Positions 56,801 through 60,602 of a DNA stretch of 64,000 nt are shown here, one piece after another. Numbering within the stretch: position 1 is the stretch's first letter; each line of letters starts with the position of its first letter. Origin of the DNA: Leguminivora glycinivorella (lineage: Eukaryota > Arthropoda > Insecta > Lepidoptera > Tortricidae). The stretch is taken from NCBI RefSeq assembly GCF_023078275.1, contig NC_062982.1:1541001-1605000 (forward strand), in the 5' to 3' direction. Made by a program: the position numbers and the translations under genes. The notes beneath the pieces were generated by a model. That model saw only the letters and a list, made by a program, of their open reading frames with translations. It was not told where the DNA came from and did not search any database.

Positions 56801-59406
56801 TGGTTTCAGGCCGAACAAGGTGCTTTTGAGGGCGTAGTGCTTCTATAAATCCGCCGGTAGTTAAAAACTAGTAAAGAATCTTTTTTTTTTACTAGCTTTT
56901 ATTCAACTTTGCCTTGTTAGTATGTTAGTGTGCGTCAAAACGTAGAAGCTGAATTTGACCCACTTCCCAGTTTACGATTGAGCAGAAAACAACAACATAT
57001 CAAAATCACGTGACAATGCAATATTATGGTATCGTGGAGCTGATCTGATGATGGAGCAGAAAGGTGGTCATAGGAACCCTATCATGAAACGTAGTATCCC
57101 CATCGAGTAAGGGTTTTTAGAAACGTCTCGGAGAGCAGTACATGACTGTTGAAAGAAAGGTACAGTCGGCGATAATAGCTTGTGCCAAAAATGAAATTTT
57201 TGCAAAAAACTTATTTGGTACATATCTTATACGGTTTAAGCGGGAGTCATGCTTGTAGGGTGAAACTATTTAATTATAGTTACTTACGTATGATGAAGCA
57301 AATGACTGTTGAAAAAACAAGGTGTATAGTTAGAGGTATCTTGAAAGATACACTGCCTAGGAAAGGGTTAATTTAAACTACACTCTAGGGTCTCTAGTCT
57401 CCACTATAAATAAAACCTACTAAAGAAAGGCAATATTCTTTGCCCCGGGCAAGCTTTTACATTAAGTGGCGCTCGCGAGGGCATTGTGACGCTTCTATAA
57501 ATCCTAGCCTTTCTTCTGTCGCCATTCTGGAGGCGACATGAATGCCCGTAGAAATAGCTAGCGATTCAATATAAGCATTAACTAAACTCTGCACATCCAT
57601 TTTTTTTTTTTTTTTAGAATCTTCCAAAATTGATGTAGAAGAGTTTAAGGTTGACATGATGTAAATAATTACACTCTAGGCTGCATAAAATATAAGAAAA
57701 ACTATCTATAAAGACCCATATTCTCTATTGTGTCCCAGCAAGTTTTAACATGAAAATGTTAATAACATTATGCAAGAAAATGTCGGTGCAGACGACGCGG
57801 CGCCATAGCTAAAACGTTATCTTAATGACAATACAGATCTATGATAAATGATAACGACAGCGCGAATAACGTCATCGCAAAACATACCAAGCATTATCTT
57901 ATCTTTCTAGTGTGATAAGCTCGCAGCTGATACATCGTGCCATTCGCTGTGACGCACGAATAACCTTTAATCGCGTGACAATAGAAACAAAGGCACGTGT
58001 CTTTGTAAATGACACTATGATCTGTGAGAAAACAAGTGTTTCATTTTCATAAAGGTGAGTTCCCACTGGTTCACAGAGAAAATTGCATCAATTGTACGAT
58101 CAGTGGCCCATTTCTCGAAGCTACAAGCGGAAGTCTCTTTTCAACTAGACATTGACAACCACTTGTAAATTGTAACTTGTGTATTTGTCGTAAAGATGAG
58201 TGATGAAACTGATGAATAAGCCACGCTAAGGAGCATAAACAATTCGCATGTTGGCGTCTAGCCCCATTCTTATCTAGTAGTTTCGGAGCAAATAGGCTGT
58301 GACAGGTGAGACAGGTAAACAGACGCACTTCTTCCTCGTTACGTTACGTGGGTTCAGTGCATGAATTTTCTTCCATTCTCTTCTATCTTTCATCATCTTA
58401 GCACATTCCTTTCTTATGTTCTCTTTCACACAATCCATCGTTTTTTGGGTCCCATTGTGTTTTTCAGTATTCAGTTCTTTATTTGCTAATATAGACACAA
58501 AGTTTCCAAGGAGATCGTTTACCACAGCATGGACGGAACCCTAAAACGTTTGTAAAATGCTCTTTCGACTACGCCTCTTGGTAAGATCGCAATAACACTG
58601 CGCATGAGCACAATAGGTCGGGAAAGCTATGGACAATGGGTGCCGCGGTTCGTTATGGTGAAAACTGACGGTTTTTGTTGCGCTTTTCTCGTACTTTTAT
58701 AGCGAGTGAGAGTATTGTCTGTAGATTTTGTCCGTTGTTCTCACGATTAATATTGTGGACAAGTTGTTTTTAGTACAGTCAGGTGCTCTGAGAACTCATG
58801 ACCTAAGATCCGACCTAAAGATCTTGGGCCAAGCGCAACATTCGTTACTCATTGTGTCCACAAACACGAAGTCTCTTGAATATCGGCTGCCGCTCCATTG
58901 GTGAGTCGAAGAACAGTTACCCAAAACAGTATTCTCAAAACACATGAGCCTACTCAAGTTTCAGCAGGGGCGGCTCACTAAGCGATTCTATAGCCGCGCT
59001 ACAAGTACATGCCAGCAGCCGCGAGTTCGCGGCCCATTCAGAAGTGACGACTGCTCGCGTGAGGTCCGTTTAGGTAAGAATTTAGAATGGCGGCATTTTG
59101 TGAACATCAAGGAGTGAGCCTTCTGTACTTGTACTATTATGTATTCTGTGGTTTCAGTGCCACTCTTGGCAATTAAGGTGTTCAAGTCAAAGTTACCACA
59201 GACTCTAAAGATAGTCACCGCTTGAAAAAATGTCGGATGATAGGTCATACGCGTTTGTGTCTAAGAGAATCTTACCTCCTGGTTGCACTGTGAGCAGAAG
59301 TCGTGCCGACATGTCGGGCAGTGTGCTGGGCTGGCGGCGCGCACTGACACGACGGTGTCGCAGCCGACGCGGGGACAGAACGCTCGGTTCGCGTCCATCG
59401 CCACTT
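17783..59406 (-). CDS. RNF144A: RNF144-type RBR E3 ubiquitin ligase (5 exons; 5' exons not seen)
   Basis: Membrane-anchored RING-between-RING ligase: RING1 recruits E2-ubiquitin, ubiquitin moves to a cysteine in RING2, then to the substrate. Exons on the minus strand: 59276-59406 (IBR), 35451-35651 (IBR end, RING2), 25004-25093 (RING2 tail), 18703-18797 (membrane segment), 17783-17894 (C-tail and stop). All junctions are GT/AG and phases agree, giving 209 codons. The RING2 signature CPMCHVPIEKDEGCAQMMC, the segment GHSRASVLWHRAQ and the tail VVGIFAGFGLLLLVASPLLL are hallmarks of RNF144A/B; which paralogue cannot be settled here. RING1 is missing and must lie right of 59406, probably outside the window. 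Introns of 23.6, 10.4, 6.2 and 0.8 kb are packed with transposons. RNF144 proteins localise to plasma or internal membranes through this C-terminal segment. Confidence 0.93.
18275..18360 (-). mobile_element. Mini-Helitron, 86 bp
   Basis: On the minus strand it starts TCCATACTAATATTTATAA and ends with a GC-rich hairpin (GCCGCGGGC) and CTAG; flanked by A and T as Helitrons require. Internally deleted relative to the copies at 32357-32535 and 36508-36676. Confidence 0.8.
18533..18676. mobile_element. MITE with GTAGCCGAATGGCA ends
   Basis: GTAGCCGAATGGCA at the left and TGCCATTCGGCTAC at the right; body with repeated CTCACGAAACGAAACGC and CGTTTCGTTTTCGTTTCG words. A diverged copy is at about 28540-28677. 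It ends 26 bp from the RNF144-like transmembrane exon donor. Confidence 0.8.
18703..18797 (-). CDS. RNF144A: RNF144-like exon: transmembrane segment
   Basis: Encodes VVGIFAGFGLLLLVASPLLL and LAAPCIVCCKC, the hydrophobic anchor followed by a Cys cluster that could be palmitoylated (inference). Acceptor ATACTTCCAG, donor AGGTGAGT. Plus-strand frames over this exon are shadows. Confidence 0.93.
19275..19560 (-). pseudogene. LINE reverse-transcriptase C-terminal fragment
   Basis: Open for 88 codons: AYAFRRIRQITDEETAILVY, SLMSYEVLVWG and LQKRAVRAIYNL match the post-RT region of Jockey/CR1-type proteins (YHSYFHSLMSYGxxxWG, QKRAVR). 5' and 3' parts are missing. Confidence 0.75.
19593..19710. mobile_element. 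TTAA-type GC-rich MITE, truncated copy
   Basis: GGGAACTAACGAGCGCGGAT through GCTATCAAAACGCTTTAGTG and TGGCGGACGCTTTA, one end of the family seen complete at 32896-33126 and 44082-44303. The left end is missing. Confidence 0.75.
21178..21313. mobile_element. Tc1/mariner-type MITE, 136 bp
   Basis: Ends CAGTAAACCAATTGGAACCC and the inverse GGGTTCCAATTGGTTGACTG with GGCCAC/GTGGCC inside, flanked by TA on both sides (21176-21177, 21314-21315). CAGT ends plus TA duplication is the Tc1/mariner pattern. Non-coding. Confidence 0.87.
21367..21446. repeat. Inverted repeat built of GATATCGGATCGGATAATG
   Basis: CCGATATCGGATCGGATAAT then GTGAAAACG at the left is repeated inverted from 21419. A 23-bp spacer separates the arms. 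Probably two MITE ends facing each other; further related words (ATCGGATGTAGGA) flank both sides from 21318 to 21465. Confidence 0.7.
21728..21985 (+). mobile_element. TCCCCTCACTA-family repeat, partial
   Basis: Shares ordered blocks with 41771-42206: CTAGTGGATAAAGTAATTTG, ACCACCTGTGGAACTCCTGG, GCGTTGTACTTTCCTCGCTA and TCAATTCCACACTCGCCGTT. Further scraps occur at about 30403-30640 and 39260-39365. Confidence 0.7.
22139..22990 (-). mobile_element. CCGGCCAAG-family repeat, divergent long copy
   Basis: On the minus strand it starts AAAAAACCGGCCAAGTGCGA and CGCCCACCGAGGGTTCCGTA, and ends in a (GACAGACGGACA) run and GGTACGGAACCCTAAAAA. The interior differs from the copies at 51259, 53431 and 54705, so it is a distinct subfamily sharing end design. 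Confidence 0.8.
23465..23720 (+). other. GC-rich island with G-quadruplex candidate
   Basis: A GC-rich patch in AT-rich surroundings. 23528-23557 holds five runs of GGGG separated by 1-3 bases on the plus strand. The 84-codon frame across it is Arg/Gly-rich low complexity and I do not regard it as a gene. Confidence 0.6.
24046..24268. mobile_element. MITE with TACATTACGATACAAGTGCG end
   Basis: GTACATTACGATACAAGTGC at the left and GCACGTGTATCGTACGACGT inside are partly inverse, around AAAACACGACCGAAGGGAGT. An outer pair TTTTTCAGTACAGATG / CATCTGTACTGAAAAA spans 24176-24269. Confidence 0.65.
24556..24640 (-). mobile_element. tRNA-like SINE head fragment
   Basis: On the minus strand TAGCCTAGCGGTTTCGACG resembles an A box and GAGTTCGAACCTCGG a B box, 40-50 bp apart. 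It does not fold as a full cloverleaf by eye and has an A/T-rich tail to its left, so I call a SINE head rather than a tRNA gene. Confidence 0.5.
24715..24850. mobile_element. GC-rich MITE related to 17039-17178
   Basis: Repeated CGTCGCGTCGCATCGCCGTC words, then AAGGTTTGATTTCGTCGCAT, the inverse of the GAAATCAAACCTT block in the 17039 and 21540 copies. Confidence 0.6.
25004..25093 (-). CDS. RNF144A: RNF144-like exon: RING2 tail
   Basis: Exactly 30 codons, phase 0: DDFLLRHYDKGPCKNKLGHS then RASVLWHRAQ, near-identical in pattern to vertebrate RNF144A after its RING2. Acceptor CTTTCCAG, donor CAGGTAAAC. Confidence 0.95.
25318..25572. mobile_element. MITE with GCAATTCCCGTT ends
   Basis: Left GCAATTCCCGTTAAGTTTGT, right ACAAACTAAACGGGAATTGC: inverse over about 20 bp with one indel. 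It lies 225 bp upstream (in gene direction) of the RNF144-like exon at 25004-25093. Target duplication not resolved. Confidence 0.75.
25850..26110 (+). mobile_element. Non-autonomous Helitron, 261 bp
   Basis: 5' TCCATACTAATATTATAAAT, 3' hairpin GCCGCGGGC then AAAAGCTAG, inserted between A (25849) and T (26111). Longer than sister copies by a block GGAGACAGGCATCTTCTGGG. No Rep/helicase frame. Confidence 0.8.
26111..26281 (+). mobile_element. Second Helitron copy in tandem
   Basis: Starts at TAATATTATAAATGGG directly after the CTAG of the first copy, so it lost its first bases or arose by end-to-end insertion; ends AGCCGCGAGCAAGAGTTAG (mutated CTAG). Confidence 0.75.
26321..26452. mobile_element. 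TTAA-type GC-rich MITE, truncated copy
   Basis: CGTCCAGACGCCGGCGGGAA to GCGCATGTGTGGCCGAGCAT. It sits between the two halves of the Helitron palindrome. Confidence 0.7.
26697..27068 (-). mobile_element. Non-autonomous Helitron, inverted partner
   Basis: Minus-strand copy of the 25850 and 26111 Helitrons, including the GGAGACAGGCATCTTCTGGG block of the longer type. Just before it, GATGTTCGATGATGAACTTT and AAGTTATAGCTAAC are the inverse of sequence at 26283-26318. Confidence 0.75.
27221..27414. mobile_element. TTAA-type GC-rich MITE, copy 3
   Basis: From TAGCGTAGGCGGAGCGGTAG to CTTTATGTGTGGCGGAGGCT plus TTA. Contains the family core CGGCGGGAACTAACGAGCGC. The left end is incomplete. Confidence 0.75.
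27430..27545 (-). repeat. LINE-derived scrap
   Basis: CCTCCTTGCGTTATCCCGGC, ACGGCTCATGTGAGCCTGGG and TTGGCGTAAGCAC are words I recognise from common lepidopteran LINE remnants, read on the minus strand. Too short to classify. Confidence 0.4.
28540..28677 (-). mobile_element. Diverged copy of the GTAGCCGAATGGCA MITE
   Basis: GATAGAGATAGATATCTACT, TTTCGTGAGCGTTTCGTGAG and TGCCATTCGGCCAC match the inverse of 18533-18676. Its other end has decayed. Confidence 0.65.
28933..29166 (+). mobile_element. CACA...TGTG element, copy 2 (7-bp duplication)
   Basis: Starts CACACCTCGGACACTGGCGA, ends TTATTATACTGTG; CCTATAC on both sides (28926-28932, 29167-29173). Confidence 0.87.
29425..29825. mobile_element. 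hAT-like MITE with ATTCGGCCGAATA words
   Basis: Left AAGAGATGGGCCGAATACGG and GAATATTCGGCCGAATATTC; right TATTCGGTTAATATTCGGC and TTTGGCCGAATACGAACAT. Ends are only partly inverse and no clean 8-bp duplication is seen, so assignment is by pattern. Confidence 0.55.
31224..31440 (-). mobile_element. CCCCCGACA...CACCCCGTC repeat, copy 1
   Basis: On the minus strand: CCCCCGACATAATGGACCGA, ATGACTAAGAACACTCC, a (GACA/CACA)n run and ATGACACCCCGTCGTTTTTG. The second copy, at 32806-33246 in plus orientation, is interrupted by a TTAA MITE. Confidence 0.75.
31813..32043 (+). mobile_element. CACA...TGTG element, copy 3 (7-bp duplication)
   Basis: Starts CACACCTCGGTCACTGGCCA, ends TTTTTTATACTGTG; CCTATAG on both sides (31806-31812, 32044-32050). 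Confidence 0.87.
32357..32535 (-). mobile_element. Mini-Helitron, 179 bp
   Basis: Minus strand TCCATACTAATATTATAAAT to GCCGCGGGAAAAAACTAG, with A before and T after. Intact ends. Confidence 0.83.
32806..33246 (+). mobile_element. CCCCCGACA...CACCCCGTC repeat, copy 2 (interrupted)
   Basis: Halves 32806-32892 (CCCCCGACACAGTGGACCGA...) and 33130-33246 (...AACACCCCGTCGTTTTTGCG) are contiguous in the copy at 31224-31440. The middle is occupied by the MITE at 32896-33126. Confidence 0.75.
32896..33126. mobile_element. TTAA-type GC-rich MITE, full copy
   Basis: Left AGCCTCCGCCACACATAAAG CGTTTTGATAGCG, right inverse form CTCTCAAAACGCGCATGTGT GGCCGAGCT; flanks CTAA (mutated) and TTAA. Inner arms repeat AGCGTTAGCGGAGCGCAATG-type words. 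Confidence 0.85.
33410..33578 (+). mobile_element. CAGGGGCGGCTCACT element, copy 1 (7-bp duplication)
   Basis: Starts CAGGGGCGGCTCACTCC, has GCCGCGAGTTCGCGGCCCAT inside, then AGTGAGCCTTCTGTACTTGT, ends TATATATTCTGTG. CTTTTAC on both sides (33403-33409, 33579-33585). Confidence 0.87.
34384..34830. mobile_element. hAT-type MITE, 447 bp
   Basis: Ends TAGGCTTGTGCCGTT and AACGACACAAGCCTA; exact 8-bp duplication CAAAAGAC (34376-34383, 34831-34838). Inner inverted words AAAGACCTAAAAGAGCG / TGAGCAAAGACCG. It ends 14 bp from the most distal RING2 exon copy. Confidence 0.9.
34845..34960 (-). pseudogene. RING2 exon copy E (most decayed)
   Basis: Reads CPICHVPIKKDG, then lost Cys of GC (SAMMMC), CKRSKHV and WYCLALLD with GTAAAT after it. 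The catalytic Cys and one zinc Cys are gone. Only the 3' half of the exon is present; no acceptor. Confidence 0.8.
35009..35110 (-). pseudogene. RING2 exon copy D
   Basis: Reads PMCHVPIGPIEKDEWCAQMM CKRCKHV, with a 9-bp duplication making PIGPI. The last 12 or so codons and the donor are lost. Confidence 0.8.
35152..35262 (-). pseudogene. RING2 exon copy C (best preserved)
   Basis: Reads HIEKDEGCAQMMCKRCKHVF CWYCLASLD with all its cysteines and donor GTAAGT; only synonymous or near changes from the real exon. The first half (CPMC) is lost and no acceptor precedes it. Confidence 0.83.
35292..35400 (-). pseudogene. RING2 exon copy B
   Basis: Reads LMCHVPIEKDERCAQMMCKH VFYWYCLASLD with donor GTAAGT. 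It lost a 9-bp piece including one zinc Cys, has FCW changed to FYW, and a TGA just upstream in frame. Confidence 0.83.
35451..35651 (-). CDS. RNF144A: RNF144-like exon: IBR end and RING2 with catalytic Cys
   Basis: 67 codons, phase 0 on both sides. Starts WHGSMSC (last IBR ligands), then an Ala/Ser-rich linker, then CPMCHVPIEKDEGCAQMMC and KHVFCWYCLASLD. The Cys in DEGCAQ (codon 46 of the exon) is the expected catalytic residue; in RNF144A this is the ubiquitin-accepting Cys. Acceptor GTCAACAG, donor GACGTAAGT. Four partial copies follow it at lower coordinates. Confidence 0.95.
35903..36328. mobile_element. hAT-type MITE, 426 bp, GCGAATGCGAAT-rich
   Basis: Ends TAGGGATGTCACGAATG and CATTCGTAACATCCCTA-like inverse; exact 8-bp duplication GTTCTGAC (35895-35902, 36329-36336). 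Inside both ends are many GCGAATG words. An inverted sister copy is at 55341-55721. Confidence 0.92.
36409..36505. mobile_element. Small foldback MITE
   Basis: TGAAATAAAATTATGGAAAC at the left and GTTTCCATAGTTTTATTTCA at the right are inverse with one mismatch. A (TATG)n microsatellite lies just before it at 36363-36380. Confidence 0.75.
36508..36676 (-). mobile_element. Mini-Helitron, 169 bp
   Basis: Minus strand TCCATACTAATATTATAAAT to GCGGGCAAAAGCTAG, with A before and T after. Its 3' end touches the foldback MITE; its 5' end touches the LINE at 36682. Confidence 0.83.
36682..37672 (+). mobile_element. 5'-truncated Jockey-type LINE with open C-terminal RT frame
   Basis: Open from about 36695 to 37585. 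It begins in the catalytic YADDS box, continues through LVCFNPTKTQVCAFTAKKTP, GVLNRARGYFTPGQRLLLYK and SQVRPHMEYCCHLWAGAP to FLMGRQRARDTP, then a 3' UTR with GCGTCCATAGGTTACGGTGA and a poly-A tail at 37661-37672. Everything upstream of motif C (endonuclease, most of RT) is missing. No frame breaks, so a fairly young insertion. The 1098-1247 relic is the same family. Confidence 0.88.
37758..37866. mobile_element. MITE with GCTTGCAATTTTATCACTT ends
   Basis: GCTTGCAATTTTATCACTTA and CGTGGATAA at the left; TTATCCACGAAGG and AAGTGGTAAAATTGCAA at the right. Confidence 0.7.
38861..38883 (+). mobile_element. 23-bp remnant with the shared TATTCTGTG end (7-bp duplication)
   Basis: CTTGTACTATTATATATTCTG TG flanked on both sides by CCAGTAC (38854-38860, 38884-38890). 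It equals the last 22 bases or so of the 33410 and 58965 elements. Either a severely 5'-truncated insertion or a chance local duplication. Confidence 0.6.
39366..39425 (+). mobile_element. LINE 3' tail
   Basis: ACTTACCATCAGGTGTGATC GTGGTCAAACGTCTACC followed by a run of A. The inverse occurs at 54391-54480. Confidence 0.65.
40200..40566 (+). pseudogene. RTE-type LINE 3' relic
   Basis: Ends GGCGTACACGAAGGCAGGCC TATGCTCATCAGTGGGCGAT and GATGATGATG, the usual tail of lepidopteran RTE-like elements. Reading frames are broken. Confidence 0.65.
41312..41589 (-). mobile_element. tRNA-derived SINE, copy 2
   Basis: Same blocks as 447-693; minus-strand B box GGTTCGAATCCCGG is intact and the A-box region reads TGGCCTAGCGCGTAGTG. 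The tail is (ATTT)n-like at 41312-41325. Confidence 0.88.
41771..42206. mobile_element. TCCCCTCACTA-family repeat, long copy
   Basis: CTTTTCCCCTCACTAGCTCG near the left and CGCTATAGTGAGGGGAAAAG at about 41997-42017 are inverse; then CGAACCACTCGCTTCGCTCG and TTCAATTCCACACTCGGCGT. Partial copies at 21728-21985, about 30403-30640 and 39260-39365. Confidence 0.65.
42218..43300 (-). mobile_element. 5'-truncated LINE, RT C-terminal half
   Basis: Minus-strand frame 42503 to about 43300: VKQYNIKETVLDRVDEITDL GLTLD, ICKKANRVLGFIMR, SLLLYSAYVRSKLEFGACVW, then an Arg-rich, GC-rich segment and FLNRM-stop. The 3' UTR holds a run of 24 A (plus strand, 42429-42452) and ends in (ATTGAA)n at 42218-42245. The first 26 or so codons of the long frame come from the adjacent SINE. 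Confidence 0.85.
43327..43606 (+). mobile_element. tRNA-derived SINE, copy 3
   Basis: CGGTCTGGCTCAGTCGGTAG (A-box region), GGTTCGAATCCCGG (B box), TTATTTGTGTGATGAGCACA, ending in an (ATTT)n tail. Head-to-head with the LINE at 42218-43300. Confidence 0.88.
44082..44303. mobile_element. TTAA-type GC-rich MITE, full copy
   Basis: TTAA at 44078-44081 and 44304-44307; left AGCCTCCGCCATACATAAAG, right CACGCATGTGTGGCCGAGCT. Ends 160 bp before the giant hAT element. Confidence 0.87.
44952..45060 (+). repeat. (TATG)n microsatellite with variants
   Basis: Imperfect ATGTATGTAGGTATGTATGA-type run inside the left arm of the giant element, preceded by a LINE-tail scrap (GCCTGATGGTAAATGATCAT). Confidence 0.85.
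45127..46845 (-). repeat. 120-bp satellite array, left arm (about 14 units)
   Basis: Period exactly 120 bp for most units, around GCTGTTTTCGTCATCGGACT and AGCTGATGCTGAACCCTGGC. Two unit types alternate (CGGGTTTCGTGCAACATAGG and CGGGTTTGGAGTAACATAGG), giving a 240-bp higher-order repeat; 45361-45480 and 45601-45720 are identical. Because 120 is a multiple of 3 and the unit lacks stops in one frame, a 467-codon frame runs through it (40-aa unit MTKTAFAYVARNPSSPRNSQ...). I treat this as non-coding. Confidence 0.93.
47213..49076 (-). mobile_element. Jockey-superfamily LINE with intact RT, in the core of the giant element
   Basis: Minus-strand frame 49070-47502, 522 codons, unbroken: YRPIALIPIISKVIEKVIY, NEQKGFRKN, YMDMTKAFDFVRHDIL (motif A), GVPQGSILGPLLFIIYINDL (motif B), TILFADDSTIIF (catalytic motif C) and the thumb with LGLTLDNNLSWK. 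The endonuclease is missing (5' truncation). The 3' end carries (TTGAA)n at 47214-47245. Confidence 0.9.
49138..51258 (+). repeat. 120-bp satellite array, right arm (about 17-18 units, inverted to the left arm)
   Basis: Units around ACAAGTCCGATGACGAAAAC AGCGTTTGCCTGTGT and CCTAGGTGCAGCCAGGGTTC AGCATCAGCTGG. The consensus is the inverse of the left array with some divergence. Open on both strands: 409 codons plus, 618 codons minus. The first units (49138-49440) are the most diverged, and the last is shortened at 51241. Confidence 0.93.
51259..51804 (+). mobile_element. CCGGCCAAG-family repeat inserted in a satellite unit
   Basis: AAAAAACCGGCCAAGAGCGT to GACTACGGAACCCTAAAAA. The satellite stops at AAGTCCGAT and resumes after it with GCAGCGTTTGCCTGTGTTAC, so it inserted in the A-run of GACGAAAACAGCG, with loss of a few bases. 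Confidence 0.88.
51805..52304 (+). other. Right subterminal region of the giant element
   Basis: A remaining half satellite unit, an (AAT)n stretch at 51862-51876, unique sequence, then short words TAAGGGAAAGC, AAGGCTCACCCTTATGG, ATAAGGGTTTTGAAAGGGTA and AAGGGTAGGGTAAG near the right end. Confidence 0.6.
52313..53430. other. AT-rich intron sequence
   Basis: Within the 23.6-kb RNF144 intron. No element or gene recognised; a 97-codon plus-strand frame at 52370-52663 is low-complexity and Phe/Ile-rich. Confidence 0.5.
53431..53781 (+). mobile_element. CCGGCCAAG-family repeat, internally deleted copy
   Basis: AAAAACCGGCCAAGAGTGTG to GACTACGGAACCCTAAAAA; missing about 190 bp between GGTTCAAAAGTTAGAG and CCATTTTTTATTTTTGC compared with 54705-55272. 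Confidence 0.88.
54056..54170. mobile_element. MITE with AGTCCACTATCATA ends
   Basis: AAAGTCCACTATCATAATAA at the left, TATGATAGTGGACTATTAG at the right; a middle palindrome GCCATCC...GGAGGC. Confidence 0.7.
54391..54500 (-). mobile_element. LINE 3' tail
   Basis: A run of T (poly-A of the minus strand), then GGTAGACGTTTGACCACGAT CACACCTGATGGTAAGTGAT. Same family as 39366-39425. Confidence 0.65.
54505..54646. mobile_element. TTAA-type GC-rich MITE, short copy
   Basis: TTAA at 54501-54504 and 54647-54650; AGCCTCCGCCACACATAAAG and CACATGTGTGGCCGAGCT ends; centre deleted. Confidence 0.87.
54705..55272 (+). mobile_element. CCGGCCAAG-family repeat, fullest copy
   Basis: AAAAAAACCGGCCAAGAGCG, CGTGTCGGGCCACGCTCAGT, a poly-G stretch near 54887-54895, a (GGAC)n run of about ten units at 55178-55217 and end GACTACGGAACCCTAAAAA. 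The inverted pair AGGGTTCCGTAGT / ACTACGGAACCCT sits inside the outermost A-rich bases. Confidence 0.9.
55273..55765 (+). mobile_element. LINE 3' end interrupted by a hAT MITE
   Basis: CGTACATCCATTAAGTACAT CCTTAAAGGCCGGCAACGCA CC at 55276-55318 and, after the MITE, GTTCATCAGGCCACCTGTCT GCTCATTTGC at 55730-55760. These are adjacent in typical copies of this LINE tail (established pattern as I recall it). Confidence 0.6.
55341..55721. mobile_element. hAT-type MITE, 381 bp, inverted sister of 35903-36328
   Basis: Exact 8-bp duplication GTTCCGAG (55333-55340, 55722-55729). Right end ACATCCCTA intact; left end has lost GGGA (reads TATGTTACGAAT). The body is the inverse of 35903-36328 apart from indels. 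Confidence 0.9.
55766..58340. other. Mostly unrecognised intron sequence with degenerate tandem homology
   Basis: Two stretches, about 56806-56870 and 57460-57520, share AGGGC, then CTTCTATAAATCC; two others (57372-57460, 57670-57760) share ACACTCTAGG and AGCAAGTTTTAACAT-type words. On the minus strand both first stretches read GFIEA. A 66-codon minus-strand frame (57457-57657) has no family I recognise. Possibly an old duplicated pseudogene; no firm gene. Confidence 0.35.
58344..58450 (-). pseudogene. RTE-type LINE C-terminal scrap
   Basis: MDCVKENIRKECAKMMKDRR EWKKIHALNP resembles the DCVKxDMRKKGV...DRREWKK...ADP ending of lepidopteran RTE-like proteins. Frame is open but isolated. Confidence 0.6.
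58965..59150 (+). mobile_element. CAGGGGCGGCTCACT element, copy 2 (7-bp duplication)
   Basis: Starts CAGGGGCGGCTCACTAAG, includes GCCGCGAGTTCGCGGCCCAT and AGTGAGCCTTCTGTACTTGT, ends TATGTATTCTGTG; GTTTCAG on both sides (58958-58964, 59151-59157). Lies 126 bp downstream (in gene direction) of the RNF144 IBR exon. Confidence 0.88.
59276..59406 (-). CDS. RNF144A: RNF144-like exon: IBR domain
   Basis: Acceptor TTTGTTTACAG, donor GAGGTAAGA. Encodes VAMDANRAFCPRVGCDTVV, then HCPTCRHDFCSQCNQE; the Cys pairs FCP-x3-C, HCPTC and FCSQC are IBR zinc ligands, and the next exon adds the WH...C ligands. The first two bases complete a Glu codon from an unseen upstream exon. Confidence 0.9.
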
Positions 59407-60269
59407 CTGTAAACAAATGAAACAAATTGAGACTCTCTGACTTGTGTGTTAGATGCGTGATAGACTACCCCTCCCTGTCATTACTCATTAATAGGTACAA
59501 TTAGAAGACGTGTGATCTTTCTCGCCGCGACATACTCTCGCGGCAATCATGTGCTAACCCTGCTGAATAGGCTATATTGGGTTTGGTTTTCAAGACCACT
59601 CTAGAAGCGATCTCATTGAAATCAAACGGGTATATTGAGGCAAATTATAAGACCTTCCAAACTGTTAACCGCCCAGAAGTGTGTACTTCTGAAAGGTTTC
59701 TCATTTTATTATAATTTAATAACTACATAGTTTTCATGTCTCAACGGTTGCAAGATTCGATGGTCCATTAAGTCCATTCACATTTCAACGCTCAACAAGT
59801 TACACTGAGCTGATTTAACGACATTAAATAGATCCACCAGTTTCAGTAAATCTGTTAGAGAAACTAGTTTCTTAGAATATCTGACGTCACAATCACAATA
59901 CCTAATCCAAAGCTGAAACAGCATACCAACACCTCGCTCACTTAAATTATTAAAGTAATTAAAGAAATTACACGACCGAGTTACAAGACTCAAGACTGTT
60001 TCAATTACGCCGTCGGTTAAAATACACTTTTCTTATAATAGCCCCTCTTCAGTAGACAATGTAGAAACGATTAGCTTAGTCACTGACGCTATTTTTAACT
60101 TGGGTAATGCTTAGTTTAAATTAAGACGGGATAAAGGAGCTGCAACACTTGTGTGCGGTAGCGCAATGTTTACGCAGGAGTGTATCTGTGGTTTTCAGGT
60201 TTGATGCTACGATACAAAATTAAAAAAAACACCTAAACAAAAATGAAACATGTGATGTGATGACTGGGT

Positions 60270-60560
60270 TTTTTTTTAGCCTCTTTTAGTGTCCCACTGC
60301 TGGGCAAAGGCCTCACCTGTCCCACTCGCTTCGGAAATTCGTTCAATAATATCTCCACTACTAGTGATTTAAATTCAAACAGGAAAACCTCATTATCACC
60401 TAGCCGTTTTTTCCACTCAACCGATCCCTGTTGTCAGAATTTCCCACCATTTTGGGTAGAATGCGTCCAGGTCATCCGCCATCTCCTTTTTGGTCTGCCC
60501 GACATAGTGATGACCGATGCTATGAAAAATTTTCTGGTTATCTCCGTACTAGTAAATTCG
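60270..60560 (-). pseudogene. RTE-type LINE 3' relic
   Basis: On the minus strand GGCCTTTGCCCAGCAGTGGG ACAC followed by an A-rich stretch (T-run at 60269-60278), a very common lepidopteran LINE ending. Inward, CATCACTATGTCGGGCAGAC continues the same element. Confidence 0.65.
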
Positions 60561-60602
60561 TTTAAATTTACAATCATTTCCTACTAATAATTGTTATCTG
60601 GG

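Noticed and set aside
57182..57376. 64-codon plus-strand frame
   Set aside because: No recognisable domain, AT-rich context, no promoter or splice support.
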